From NCBI GenBank assembly GCA_964023275.1, contig OZ029917.1, positions 31,572,005 through 31,636,004 of the forward strand: a stretch of 64,000 bases of DNA, read 5' to 3'. How positions within the stretch are numbered: position 1 is the stretch's first letter; each line of letters begins with the position of its first letter. Both the position numbers and the translations under genes were made by a program. This stretch comes from Norana najaformis (taxonomy: Eukaryota > Annelida > Clitellata > Crassiclitellata > Hormogastridae). Of the stretch, positions 1 through 10,874 are shown piece after piece. The notes under the pieces are model-generated. The model was not told where the DNA came from, searched no databases, and saw only the letters and a program-made list of their open reading frames with translations.

Positions 1-1094
1 ACTTCTCAAAGAGGCAGCGAGCAAGATTATAATATTTAATAATCGCCATTGTGTGGCTTTTCCTATACACATAAAATAATAATCGCTATTGTGTGAAGTT
101 TACCTTAATAAAGCACATTAATGATCGATATTGTGTGACGTTTTCTCTCACCACAATCAAATTGATATAATCGCAACCGTGTGACGTTTTCCTTAATTAA
201 AAGAATTCAAATTAATAATCACTATTGTGTGACGTTTTTTAAACATATTCAAATTACTAATAGCCATTGTGTGACGTTTCCTGTAAAAACAATCAAATTG
301 ATAATCACAATTGTGTGACGTTTTTCTTAATGAAAAGAATTCAAATTAATAATCACCATTGTGCGACGTTTTTTTAAACATATTCAAATTACTAATAGCC
401 ATTGTGTGACGTTTCCTGTAAAACAATCAAATTGATAATCGCAATTGTGTGACGTTTTTCTTAATGAAAAGAATTCAAATTAATAATCACCATTGTGTGA
501 CGTTTTTTTAAACATATTCAAATTACTAATAGCCATTGTGTGACGTTTCCTGTAAAAACAATCAAATTGATAATCGCAATTGTGTGACGTTTTTCTTAAT
601 GAAAAGAATTCAAATTAATAATCACCATTGTGCGACGTTTTTTTAAACATATTCAAATTACTAATAGCCATTGTGTGACGTTTCCTGTAAAAACAATCAA
701 ATTGATAATCGCAATTGTGTGACGTTTTTCTTAATTAAAAGAATTCAAATTAATAATCACTATTGTGTGACGTTTTTTAAACATATTCAAATTACTAATA
801 GCCATTGTGTGACGTTTTCTGTAAAAACAATCAAATTGGTAATCGACAATGTGTGACGTTTTCTTGAAATACAATCAAATTAATCTGCAATTTGTCTTTC
901 GGCTGCGGACGGTTTTCAGCCTGGTACAGATCTGCCTCTGGCTTGTTAATAATCGTAATTCTGTGACGTTATCCTTCAACACAATCAAATTAACAATCGC
1001 CACTGTGTGACGGTTACTTTGAACACAATCAAATTAATGATTCCCATTGTGTGACATTTTCTTTAAACACAATTAAATTAGTAATCGCCACTGA
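1..1094. repeat. 45-bp minisatellite array 1, with higher-order repeat
   Basis: Tandem copies of a ~45-bp monomer with the core ATTGTGTGACGTTTTC, a variable joint and ACAATCAAATTAATAATCGCC. Between about 165 and 835 three diverged monomers form a higher-order unit: the word AAATTACTAATAGCC recurs near 251, 386, 520, 654 and 789, a period of 134-135 bp. A non-repeat stretch lies at about 885-945. The monomer contains a short inverted repeat (CACAAT ... ATTGTG). Open frames through this array are repeat artefacts. The first 40 bases match a junction sequence also seen before arrays at 13.8 and 18.5 kb. Confidence 0.9.
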
Positions 1095-1107
1095 GTGAGG
1101 TTTACTT

Positions 1108-1655
1108 TCTTAACGCGGGTCCAAATGACCGATGACGCAATTCCTCTGAGTGCTGAACTTCTTCTTTCAACCTCCTGTATCCGTCAGTCATCATTGAATT
1201 CAGCAGCATCTGTCTCGGTCTTCCTTTTGCCCTACTCCCATCCATTCTGCCCTCAGTTACGGTTCTCAGAAGTCAGTCCCCTCTCAAAGTATGATTAATC
1301 CATTTTCTCAGTCACCCCTTTTTGTGCTATCACAGATTTTTCTTCCCCAGCTCTTTTCAGCAAATCCTCGTTTGTTATATGCTCCCTCCATATTCCCTGC
1401 CAAATTCACATTGCGAAGGCCCCCAATCGCTTTATGTGTTACTTTCTCATGATCCCTGATTCTGACTCATAGAACACCACACTCTTTATCCGACCGTTAA
1501 GCATTCCTTTCTTTAAGTTCTTGTTCAGTTTTCCTCTCAATCTTTGCCCTATGATGTTCTTTCCTTTAATTTCCAAGTGGCATTTTGCATCTTGCGTGAC
1601 AATGCTCCCCGGGTAACAAAACTCCTTTACCCGTGTTCTATTTCCTTTCCGTTCT
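1108..1655 (-). mobile_element. RTE-type LINE fragment, end of reverse transcriptase ORF
   Basis: On the minus strand broken frames encode the C-terminal part of an RTE-clade LINE protein: peptides such as YPGSIVTQDAKCHLEIKGK and GKLNKNLKKGML, then a stretch like LLRTVTEGRMDG and a MMTDGYRRLK-type peptide. Frameshifts and stops make it non-functional. It sits inside the 45-bp minisatellite field, and closely related fragments in the same setting occur at 7.0-7.2 kb and 17.0-17.4 kb. Confidence 0.75.
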
Positions 1656-1785
1656 TTAAACACATTCAAATTAATAATCGCTATTGTGTTACGTCGTTTT
1701 TAAGCATAATCATATTAATAATCACCACTGAGTGACGTTTTCTTTAAGCACAATGAAATTAATAATCACTATTGTGTGACGTGTA
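1656..1785. repeat. 45-bp minisatellite, short array
   Basis: About three diverged monomers of the ATTGTGTGACGTTTTC family, immediately right of the RTE fragment. They end near 1785, where unique DNA begins. Confidence 0.8.
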
Positions 1786-2380
1786 ATACAACTTTATCTA
1801 GTTAGATGTTACTGACTATAATTCCTTTATTTAAACCTACTGGAAAGACACAGAGACTCACGATAGTTGCTATATGATGCAGTCCACACAGAATCTTGGC
1901 TCGTTGATTAAAAATTATAATATGCTCATTAGTAAACAAATCAGTGTAAAATAAGATAACTTAGGATTAATCTAACTAATATGCCTCTTATTATCAATAT
2001 TAAGCCAGCAATGATATTAAACTAAGTTTGTATTATAGTTATACTACCCTCCCCACTTAAGCTAGAACAGTCATTTTTGCACTTTCTTGCAGGCAAGGAA
2101 AGATGTATAATTAGAGTTACTGTCCATGTGAAGGGTTGTTTCTATAATTCACACTCGAGGTTGTATTTCACCAAAAGACATTAGGGAAAATTCAATTCAC
2201 AGTTGACTGAGGTTGAGTAGATCGTAGAAAGAATCGCAGTCTGTCGATATCCTTGGATATCACATCGGCTTCCGAATCAACATTCGCCAGCTAGTCTGTT
2301 TCTTTCAAGATATCGAATATGGTCGAGCCTGATGTTCCAGATAATGAAAGATCAGAGGATCGCTGTCGCTCAAAGTAAAC
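1786..2380. other. Unassigned AT-rich DNA
   Basis: No coding frame, RNA gene or known repeat is recognisable here. It separates the first minisatellite arrays from the duplicated block that begins near 2381. Confidence 0.5.
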
Positions 2381-2568
2381 TAAGTTCCGGTTCACATAAA
2401 ACGCTACTACATCCGCTACTAGACGCGAATGAACTCACACTAATTCGTCTATCACTTCCCTACGAAAGAACTGAATATTCGCAAGATGAAACTCTTACAA
2501 AATCGTCTTTTCATCGAATTACTGACGTAGTTACGGACTTGCTGGAGGGAATTAATTTTGAGCTATAG
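2332..2568 (+). other. 78-codon open frame within a duplicated block; function unknown
   Basis: An ATG-initiated frame of 78 codons. Its last ~62 codons are duplicated without frameshift or stop at about 15957-16141, where there is no ATG. Between copies I count five amino-acid-changing differences and one silent leucine codon change, so there is no sign of purifying selection. The peptide is hydrophilic, with no signal peptide or known motif. It may be a fragment of an old element or chance. I do not recognise it. Confidence 0.25.
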
Positions 2569-2860
2569 ATTGCCATGACACAAACACATCGAATTCGTTC
2601 GAAGATCGAGGCACAACTGAAGTCAAACCGTAAAGTAAGGTCAGTAAAGCGTGAAAAGCAGACGACATTCGATTTAGCCGTTACAAATTTAAATCCTCTC
2701 CGCTGAATCCCTGTTTTAGATTAAATCAACGGCGTCATATTGTCTCCCATAGTCAATAATGACGAATTATTTAGCTCATTTATACTGGCATATATTAATT
2801 TAACTCTTAACCTACCTAAATATACTATTAGTATATACTCTAAATATACACTTAGTATAT

Positions 2861-4090
2861 GTCATGTCATGTCATGCACCAACGTCGCTGCGCGACGGTT
2901 GGCTACATGAATGGACTAGAGCTCTCCACTGACGCCTATTGCGTGCAGCGGCGAGAAGATAAGAACCAGAAAGGTTAGTCCAGGAAAGAATATTGTCGAT
3001 CCAGTTAATTTGGGGTCTGCCACGGTGTCGATAGCCTTCAACGTGACCCAGAATGATGGAATTTTCTATGGAATCTTGAGGAAGTCTAATGATGTGACCA
3101 AAATAGCGGAGTTTGCGAGCTTTAGTGGAACTCAAGAGCTCGGGGTAAGTTCTAGCAAGGTGATAAACTTGCTCCGTGGTAAGCTTGAGCGTCCAGGGGA
3201 TGCGCAGAAGCTTTCGAATGCATTTGTTCTCAAAAATCTGGATTTGCTTCTCTTCAGCTTTTTTGAGCGTCCATGATTCGCACCCATAGGTTGCAACTGA
3301 CCACACCAGGGATTTCATCAAACGAAGTTTGGTTTGAGTGCTGATGGATTTGTTTTTCCAGACCTTCGTGAGTTTCACCATGACTTCCATACCCATGGCC
3401 AATCTGGACTTAACATCGCCTGAGCACTTTGCGTCGCTTGAAATTTTGCTGCCCAGGTATGTAAAGTTATCAACCTGCTTGAGTTTATCACCTGCAACTA
3501 AAACCTCGAGGACCTCGTCAGTGTTGGTCATAACTTTCGTTTTCGAAGTATTTATCTTTAAACTGTACTCCTCAGCAGCGGTTTCGACTCTTCGGACGAG
3601 TTCCTGGAGTTCCTCCGGTGAAGTAGCGACCAAGAGGATGTCATCGGCATATCTGAGATTACTGATGACTTTACCGCCGATTCTAAAGCCACCGGTGAAT
3701 CTATCAAGCGCTTTACGCATCACTTGTTCCGCGAGGATGTTAAATAGGCAAGGAGAGATGTTACAACCTTGTCGAACGCCTTTCTTAACGCGGAACCATT
3801 CAGAGGAGATGTTATCAGTTTTTACGGTTGCGCGTTGTTGTTTGTAGAGGTTCCGTAGCAGTTGGACAAGCTGTGGAGGAAAACCCATGTCCAGCATGGT
3901 CAACCATAGTTGACCGTGTTGCACCATGTCAAACGCTTTTGTGAAATCAATGAAGCAAAAGTAGAGAGGCTGGTTTCTCTCTTTTGCTTTCTCCATGATA
4001 ATCCGGAGGTTCATTATCTGGTCGCGAGTGCCTCGTTTGGGTCTGAAACCGGTCTGTTCAGGAGCCAATTCAGTGTCAAGCTTGGCTTGA
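2861..4090 (-). mobile_element. 5'-truncated RTE-clade LINE with target-site duplication
   Basis: The element runs on the minus strand. Its 3' end is a short tandem tail of TCATG/CATGA repeats (2861-2875 on the + strand), as is usual for RTE LINEs. It is bounded by a 17-bp direct repeat, ATATACACTTAGTATAT at 2844-2860 and ATATATACTTAGTATAT at 4091-4107, with one mismatch. The duplicate block at 16 kb lacks the insert. Only the C-terminal part of the reverse transcriptase is present, so the copy is dead on arrival by 5' truncation. Confidence 0.88.
2872..4068 (-). pseudogene. RTE-clade reverse transcriptase, C-terminal 398 codons
   Basis: A long uninterrupted frame on the minus strand encodes most of a reverse transcriptase. 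It begins with a QTGFRPKRGT peptide, then FIDFTKAFDMV, VRQGCNISPCLFNI and the catalytic box YADD. The connection region follows (NFTYLGSKIS, SVATYGCESWTL), and the C-terminal RTE signature LRYFGHIIRLPQ and GHVEGYRHRGRPQINWID. The frame opens on a TTG, not an ATG, and the N-terminal endonuclease is missing, so it is a truncated fragment. The lack of stops over ~400 codons suggests fairly recent insertion. Confidence 0.9.
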
Positions 4091-4330
4091 ATATATACTT
4101 AGTATATACTCTAAATATATACAGTATACTCTTATACTCTACATGTAACACTTAAGCATACATATTTACAATACATTGAGATATAAAGTCACCAAATAAT
4201 ATATTTTGGTCAACCATAAGCACAGACTCATTGCGAACTTAGGAGAAACGCTACAACCGATTTCTTTAAGCACAGTCAAATTAATAATCGCAATTGTGTG
4301 ACGTTTTCCTATATATATATTATATATATA

Positions 4331-4532
4331 CAGTGGGACGTGGTGGTGTAATGAAATCTTCGATGCCTCTTGACCGGAGGGTCGCGGGTTCGAATCTACC
4401 TCACGCCACTGCGTAGCGACCTTGGACAAGTTGCTCACCTACAGTTGTCTGTGAAGAAGGCAACCGGAAACCACCTCACTCATCTCATCCCCGGGCGGTA
4501 TAAAGCCAATGGACCTGCCTTCGGGCAGAAAA

Positions 4533-4537
<5 letters not shown>
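4331..4537 (+). mobile_element. tRNA-derived SINE
   Basis: A tRNA-like head starts near 4331 (GTGGGACGTGGTGGTGTAATG), with a B-box-like GGTTCGAATC and a CACGCCACTG end that pairs with the head. A ~110-bp tRNA-unrelated body follows, ending ...GACCTGCCTTCGGGCAG, then an (AT)n tail. The head resembles a Pol III type 2 promoter, but the body and tail mark it as a retroposed SINE, not a tRNA gene. Confidence 0.72.

Positions 4538-4575
<38 letters not shown>
4538..4575. repeat. (AT)n microsatellite
   Basis: About 19 AT dinucleotides forming the tail of the SINE. They are also the target of the adjacent solo-LTR candidate. Confidence 0.95.
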
Positions 4576-4579
<4 letters not shown>

Positions 4580-4956
4580 ACATTTAAAAGCCTAGGGAAC
4601 TTTTAAAAGAATAAAAGCATTAGGATTTGGTTAAAAGTATTTGTTTCGATATACACTATTTACAGATGCTATTTACAGAAAACATAATTCAAACCTCCAC
4701 GAGGTGTCAAACGACGTCACACATCAAAAGACGACTTCAACAAACGAGAACGTGCCACAACAAAACGTCTCAAAAGGTCTCATAGACCCAACACAACACA
4801 ACGGTTCCCATGAACCAAAACCAAAACGTCTTAACAGACCGAAGACAGCAACCGTTCTGCCTCAATCTCTCTCTACGCCGCTAGAGGTCTTCTCGTTCCC
4901 GCGTTAAGTTGACACTCCTCTGACTCTCATACTCTGCTCGACCGTGACATGTAACA
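4576..4956. mobile_element. Candidate solo LTR
   Basis: A 381-bp block with perfect 8-bp inverted ends, TGTTACAT at 4576 and ATGTAACA at 4956, of the TG...CA form usual for LTRs. It contains an AATAAA near 4609. It is flanked by ATAT on both sides, a possible 4-bp duplication but uninformative because the flanks are (AT)n. No internal retrotransposon genes are adjacent, so it would be a solo LTR. The 88-codon frame inside it has no ATG start and no recognisable product. Confidence 0.55.
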
Positions 4957-5331
<375 letters not shown>

Positions 5332-5354
5332 ATATATATATATATATTATATAT

Positions 5355-5433
5355 CATCATCATCATCATCATAATCCATGGGCCGAGAGCCCGTAGGTGT
5401 CCACTGCATGCATTGTCACTTGTCTCCACAGTT
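5355..5433 (-). mobile_element. Retroposon 3' end with (ATG)n tail
   Basis: Read on the minus strand, a short body (..GTGGACACCTACGGGCTCTC..) is followed by ATTATG and a run of ATG repeats, the usual shape of a LINE or SINE 3' end. It lies inside an (AT)n tract. It is too short to name the family. Confidence 0.5.
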
Positions 5434-5449
5434 ATATTATATATATATA

Positions 5450-5690
5450 TAATAATCGCCATTGTCTGACGTTCTTTTTAAACACAATGAAATTAATAAT
5501 CGTCATTTTGTGACGTTTTCTTTTAACACAGTTAAATTAATAGTCTCCATTGTGTAACGTTTTCCTAGGCACAAAATTAATAATCGCAATGTGTGACGTT
5601 TTTAAACACAATGAAATTATTAACCGCCATTATGTGACGTTTTATGTAAAACAATCAAATTAATAATCGCCATTGCGTGATGCCACAACC
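5450..5690. repeat. 45-bp minisatellite array
   Basis: Five to six diverged monomers of the ATTGTGTGACGTTTTC family. The array stops at 5690, where LINE endonuclease sequence starts. Confidence 0.85.
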
Positions 5691-5699
5691 AGAGATCAA

Positions 5700-6960
5700 A
5701 ACGTTGTATTTGCGCAACAAACTTAATATATGTACTTGGAATGTTCAGAGTCTTCTTCAGATTCGAAAGGTTCAGCGGTTAGATCAAGAATTTTGAGAGC
5801 AATAAAGTGGACAGATACGGGCTGTCAGAGGTCCGATGGAGGGTCAAGGACACTTTACTACAGTGGAAGGACATACCACTGTAGGCCTATACTCAGGGCG
5901 TGACGTACAGGTATGGTATGGTTGCATACGAGCCTTTCAATGAAGGGATCATCGTTGTACGAATCATTGCCAAGCCACGCAACATCACTGTGGTTCAAGT
6001 CTATGGACCTGTAAGCACTGCCGCGGAGGACATCGAAGCCTTCTTCGACGAGCTGGAAAGGGTCGTGAAATGGGCTACGAGAGAGACATATTAGTTATGT
6101 TGAGTGACTTCAATGGAAAGGCAGGAGCCAGAGAACCGAGCTTCGTGACAGATGTAGTAGAACCATAAGGGTTGGGAAAGGTGAATGATGCAGGTGAAAG
6201 ACTGGAAGATTTTTGTGCCGAACACGAATTAATGATAACGAATACATGGTTCAAACATTATTCAAGAAGATGGTGTATGTGAACTTCTCCTGATGGACAC
6301 ACAAGAAACCAGACTGACTTTTTAATGATCAGGCAACGACTGAAAACTAGTGTGTTGAATGAACTGTAAGACATACCTGGTGGCAGACTGTGACTCAGTT
6401 CATCAATTGTTGGTGGCAGCTGTGAAAGTCAGGCTGTGCGGGAAGAAAAGCCAGACTTCAGTCCCGCCCCTGAATCTAGAAGAATTGAAAGATAAGAAGG
6501 TAGCAAAATATGAAATCGAGATTGCCAACAGATTCAATGCTTTGAAAGCAGCACAGGGGGAAAGAATGCCGGAGGAGCTGTGGCTGACCACAAAAACGGT
6601 TCTGCTGGAAGTTGCAAAGGATATTGCTAAGACATGCAAAGAAAAAGAAACAGAAAGACTGGTTTACTGAAGAGAACCTTCAATTGATCAAGGAGTACAG
6701 GAAATCAAGAAAGAAAGACCCACATTGATATAAGGGGCTGAAAGCAGATGTGCAGAGGAAGCTTCAAACTGAAAAGCAGAGGCAGATAGACGAAATGTGT
6801 GCAGACTTAGAAGATGCTGATCAAAAAGGTGACATGACGAGACTATTCCAATCAGCCAATAATAAAAGATAAAAGGTGCTAATAAAAGAGGTGATATATG
6901 CGAACACTATTCCAAACAGCCAGAACACTTACAGGAAAGTTTCAGCCACATTTCCACTGT
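5700..6960 (+). mobile_element. RTE-type LINE fragment, endonuclease region
   Basis: Broken + strand frames encode the exonuclease-endonuclease-phosphatase domain of an RTE-like LINE: CTWNVQSL near 5737, SEVRW (one base damaged), an open stretch 5900-6094 with MVAYEPFNEGIIVVRIIAK and ITVVQVYGPVSTA, and then LSDFNGKAGA. Further frames at 6359-6670 match the linker before the reverse transcriptase. Several stops and frameshifts make it a pseudogene. This family is often misnamed craniofacial development protein 2-like. It is followed head-on by a minus-strand RTE fragment. Confidence 0.75.
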
Positions 6961-7019
6961 ACCAAGTCAGCCATGGGAGAAAACATCACAGACATCTCAT
7001 GGTCCATGTTTCGGTTTCA

Positions 7020-7221
7020 TGCAATACTCCATATCAGAGCTTCAACCATTCGTTTCTTCAAATTCTTGTTCAGTTTTCCTCTCAGTAACTCTTTTCGCTT
7101 TGAGAATGTTTCTTTGCCCATTGCTATTCTCCTTTTAATTTTCTTGTGGCATTTTGCATCTTGTGTGACAATGCTCCCGGGTAGCAGAGATTCTTTACCT
7201 GTTCTATTTCCTCTCCGTTGA
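7020..7221 (-). mobile_element. RTE-type LINE fragment, reverse transcriptase end
   Basis: On the minus strand this is a shorter, decayed relative of the 1108-1655 fragment. The + strand words GTGGCATTTTGCATCTTG and CAATGCTCCC are shared. It abuts a minisatellite monomer on the right, exactly as the other copies do. Confidence 0.65.
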
Positions 7222-7265
7222 TGTTTTCTTTAAACACAATCAAATTAACAATCGTCATTGTGTGC
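7222..7265. repeat. 45-bp minisatellite, single monomer
   Basis: One TTTTCTTTAAACACAATCAAATTAACAATCGTCATTGTGTG-like unit (two joined parts) between the RTE fragment and the next LINE. Confidence 0.75.
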
Positions 7266-7905
7266 CCATCACTCCTAAAATCTTAAAATATTGCCAATGA
7301 ACACTGCCTCTATCTGTTCCAGAGCTCCTTCACTGACAAATTACCTCATCGAGCATTAAAATAATATCATGGCACTTTAATGAAACTTGACTACTGTACG
7401 TCCTGAGGACATTCAGTCCTTCCTTTCAGATATAACTGCCCCTTCATTTTCGCTGCTACAAAAACCAAGGCCGAAGGGGAAACGGTGGTTGATTAGCTTC
7501 CCTTTATAAATCCTTTTTGCTTTTGTCCAGATCTGTTCTCCCTTCTCCAACCTCTTTTGAAACTCTAATCGCCATTCTGAACTAGGGGAACAAGCGCATT
7601 ACATTCTTAAATATATATATCGACCTCCATCACTATCTTTAGCGGGTTTCTTTTATGAATTTCAAGCTCTTTTGGAACCTCTAATCTGAACTCCTACTGA
7701 ACTAGTCATAACGGGTGACTTTAACATTCACGTCGAGTCAAATGATTACATTTCTACTACCTTTCATGAGTTCTTGACTTCTTTCGATCTTTACCAGCAC
7801 GTAACTTTGTAAACACACGCAAAGGTCACACCCTTGATCCCCTAGTGATAAGATGTGATTGTAACCTAATTCAAAATGTCTTGACTAAAGAGTCTTATCT
7901 TTCCG

Positions 7906-8062
7906 TTTTCTGTAAACACAATCAAATCAATAATGGCCTTTGTGTGACGTATTCTGTTAACACATTCAAATTCTTAATCGCCATTGTGTGACGTTTTTCT
8001 AGACACAACAATTAATAATAACCATTGTGTGACGTTTTGTTTAAAACACAATCAAATTATTA
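7906..8062. repeat. 45-bp minisatellite block inside a LINE endonuclease
   Basis: About 157 bp of minisatellite monomers lie between LINE bases ...CTTTCCG (7905) and ATCACCTTG (8063). Removing the block restores an uninterrupted frame reading KESYLS-DHLVVTASV, that is, the conserved C-terminal Ser-Asp-His motif of the endonuclease. No target duplication is evident. Confidence 0.8.
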
Positions 8063-9029
8063 ATCACCTTGTCGTCACCGCTTCCGTCTCTTTTCCAACC
8101 AAACCACTACTGAATTACACTGTTATCACTTTCAGATCCTGGCATCAACTAGATATCCAGACTTTCAAAAGATGACATCTGGTCCTTACTTCCTTCTTCT
8201 GACTCAAATCTATCTGCGGGATGCCCTCTCTCACCAACTCCAGTCTGTTCTAACCGAACTTCTTGATAAGTACATTTCCCTTAATTCCAAGAAGGTTGTC
8301 GTTCGTGACCCGAAGCCTTGGTTTAACTCTGAAATTGCTGAATTTTCTACGTCAACGTAGTCAACTTGAACGCGCCCGACGCCGTTCACGACTTCCTTTC
8401 TATCACAAGCGTTTTAAGGAACAGTGTAAGAATGTTCGTAACCTAGTTTCCAAGGCCAAATCCTTCTGTCTCACAGACCTAATTTCAGAAAGCTCATCTT
8501 GCCTATGGTCCCTATGGATGCCTATGGTCTCTAGAGTCCCTCAATAAGCTATTCTATAGGGAAACACCACGCACACAACCCAAATCCTCCTCGCCATCCG
8601 CACTGGCTAATGCTTTCATTAAATTCTGTGGTGACGATAGTCCACATCTTCAGTCCGAAGTTCTCCGGAATTTCACTATCTCCTGATTGCCCCCCACCTA
8701 CATTTGATTCTCTTACTTGAACGCGTTGTTAAATATCGACTGGAAGCACACCTGTCTTGAAACTCCTTACTTCTCCCTTTTCCAGTCAGCGTATCGTAAA
8801 TTCCACTTCACTGAGACAACTCTTCTCTAAGTCCACTATGACATTATCTGCTCCACGGACAAAGGCAAAGTAAATGCACTTGCTCTTTTTGACCTTTCTC
8901 CCGCCTTCAGCACTGTCTACTGTGCCATCGTGCTCCATCACCTTGAGCGCATTTAGTGTATCAGATCTGGCCCTAAGCTGGTTCAAATCATATCTTACCT
9001 CCCGTGATCAATCACAATCTGTCTACATC

Positions 9030-9741
9030 GTAATCGTAATAGTAATCGTAATCAAAAACTTATAAAGCGCCACTTCAAGATAAAACTCATCAGAGGCGCT
9101 CCCAGCCCAATTTCCCATGACTAATGGGGAATAACACGGTCTTCAAACGCTTGCGGAAAAGAGAGGGAGGAAGAGAGAGGAATTCCCGCCTAAGGTCACC
9201 AGGCAGGTTGTTCCATGAGGCAGGGCGGCCAACAACGGCGAAGCTGCGACGCTGTGCAGTAGTAGTGCGAGCCATAGGAACTACCAGGTCTCCCTGGACT
9301 GCCGATCGCAGCAGTCGGCGGCCAGGGACAGAAGAAACAGGGACACAGAGCTCCCTTAGATAAATAGATGCACTGCCAACAAGGCAGCTGCGCACAAGGG
9401 CCAGAATTTTAAACTGGATGCGTTCTCGGATTGGAAGCCAATGGAGCTTTTCCAGCATGAATAAGGAGATATGGCCAAACTTTGGAATGCCGCCAATCAA
9501 GCGAGCTGCAGCATTTAGGACAGACTGAAGTTGGGAGAGGGAAGAGGATCCAAGACCGGCAAAAGCATGTTTCCAAAGTCAATTCTGGAGCAGATAAATG
9601 CGTGGGCTAGAGTGATGGAGGCCTGGGTAGAAAGGGAGCGTCGGATAGTGCGTATTTGGCGAAGGTGGTAAAAACAGGTACGGCAGACATTATTTATGTG
9701 CTCCCGCAACTTGAGCTCCCGATCCAGGGTCATTCCCAGGT
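9030..9741 (-). mobile_element. Nested CR1-like LINE 3' fragment with target-site duplication
   Basis: The minus strand encodes the C-terminal end of a CR1-like reverse transcriptase protein: LREHINNVCRTCFYHLRQI, IDFGNMLL, LHWLPIRERIQFKILALV, YLRELCVPVSSVPGRRLLRS and ASWNNLPGDLRRE. It ends in a GGCGCTTTATAAG motif and a tandem tail of ATTACG units (+ strand 9030-9056). TACATC occurs at both 9024-9029 and 9742-9747. The host LINE frame is restored across the site (SVYI-S..LTCGVPQ), so it is a nested insertion with a 6-bp duplication. Confidence 0.82.
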
Positions 9742-10874
9742 TACATCAGTAGAGCTATGTCAGACCGGGCACCACTTACCTGCGGTGTCCCTCAAGTCTC
9801 CATTCTCGACCCTTACTTTTCTCATTGTACACCACTCCACTAAGCGGTTTACTCAGTCACAGTGGTCTGAGGCACCATCTTTACGCTGACGATACTCAAT
9901 TCTACAAGATTTCCTTCGATAATTCCTCTTCTTCCAGCTCTCTCACTCTATGATCTGACGTCTTTAACCAAGTTCAGTCACGAATGACAAAGTAAATGCA
10001 CTTGCTCTTAAATCTACCCAAAACTGACTTTCTCCTTTTTGGAACTTCACAGCAACTGAATAAATTTAACTCTTTGAATTCGCTCCATCGCGGCATCTCT
10101 GTCGTGAAACACAGCTGTTCATTCCGCAATATGTGTGTTGTGTTTGACTTCAACCTCTCATTCAGCGAACACATTAACTTTGTATGTAGGTCTGCCCACT
10201 ACGACATTCGTGATACCCGCAGGATTAGGCGCCACATTAACTTTTCTGCCCTGGTTTGTTGGGCTAATGCCCTGATTTCCAGCCGTCTTGACTCCTGCAA
10301 CTCGCTTCTTTCTGACATTTGAAAAGCTAATTTAATGAAGCTTCAAAGACACCAAAATATATAGGCAAGAGCTATCACTAAAACTCCAAAATACGAATAT
10401 ATATCCCCGATCCCAAAATCATTTCATTGGTTGCCAATATAATAGAGAATAATTTTCAATACTGGGCTAATCGTATACAAGACTATATTACAACCAATCT
10501 CAGTATCTTCACTCCGTAATGACTCGCAAAATGTGTCTCTACTCGACCAGGTTTTCGGAGCAGCCTAAATTGACTATTCTGCGATTTTTACAGTACTCAG
10601 CATGCATACTTTTTCTATCGCTGGCCCTAGACTCTGAAACTCTCTTCCGGCAAAGTCTGAAAAGTCCTTTTGGCCTTCAGATCTCAACTAAAAGTCACTT
10701 CTTCATTGATTCATTTCCTCCGTAGGCTGTCTCTGTGACTTATAGGGTTCTCTTGGCTTTTCGACCGGACTCACTATGGAGTTTGGCTTGGGCAATGATT
10801 TTGCTTAGCAAAGACTATCGACTGATGCTTTTAACATTATTACAGTGGCGCTATGAAAGTTCTTCGATTAAAAT

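Larger units (their letters stand above)
2381..4290. repeat. Duplicated unique block, copy A (interrupted by an RTE element)
   Basis: Positions 2381-2760 match 15957-16340 almost base for base, and 4135-4290 match about 16400-16530. Both copies therefore derive from one segment. Copy A is split by an RTE fragment at 2861-4090 and some extra AT-rich sequence that copy B lacks. The block ends in a minisatellite monomer in both copies. Confidence 0.85.
7270..10872 (+). mobile_element. CR1/L2-type LINE, degenerate, carrying two insertions
   Basis: A single decayed LINE read across the + strand. The C-terminal endonuclease lies at about 7600-7905 (a GDFNIHV-like peptide, KGHTLDPLVIRCDCNLIQN). The linker is at 8063-8560 (RSQLERARRRSRLPFYHKRF, KAKSFCLTDLISESS). 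The reverse transcriptase is split at 8700-9029 and 9748-10320 (LERVV, a damaged LLDLSAAFDT-like block, LTCGVPQ). A 3' part runs to a GCGCTATGAAAG-type end near 10870. It is interrupted by a minisatellite block at 7906-8062 and by a minus-strand LINE at 9030-9741. Many stops and frameshifts make it non-functional. Confidence 0.78.

Noticed and set aside
1-880. CRISPR-like pattern of short repeats with variable joints
   Set aside because: The monomers diverge continuously, spacers are themselves repeated, there are no cas genes and the DNA is eukaryotic. It is a minisatellite.
3010-4155. Plus-strand frames of 80-170 codons opposite the RTE reverse transcriptase
   Set aside because: They are antisense shadows of the reverse transcriptase frame.
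4331-4410. tRNA gene
   Set aside because: B-box and partial acceptor pairing are present, but the extended body and AT tail identify a SINE.
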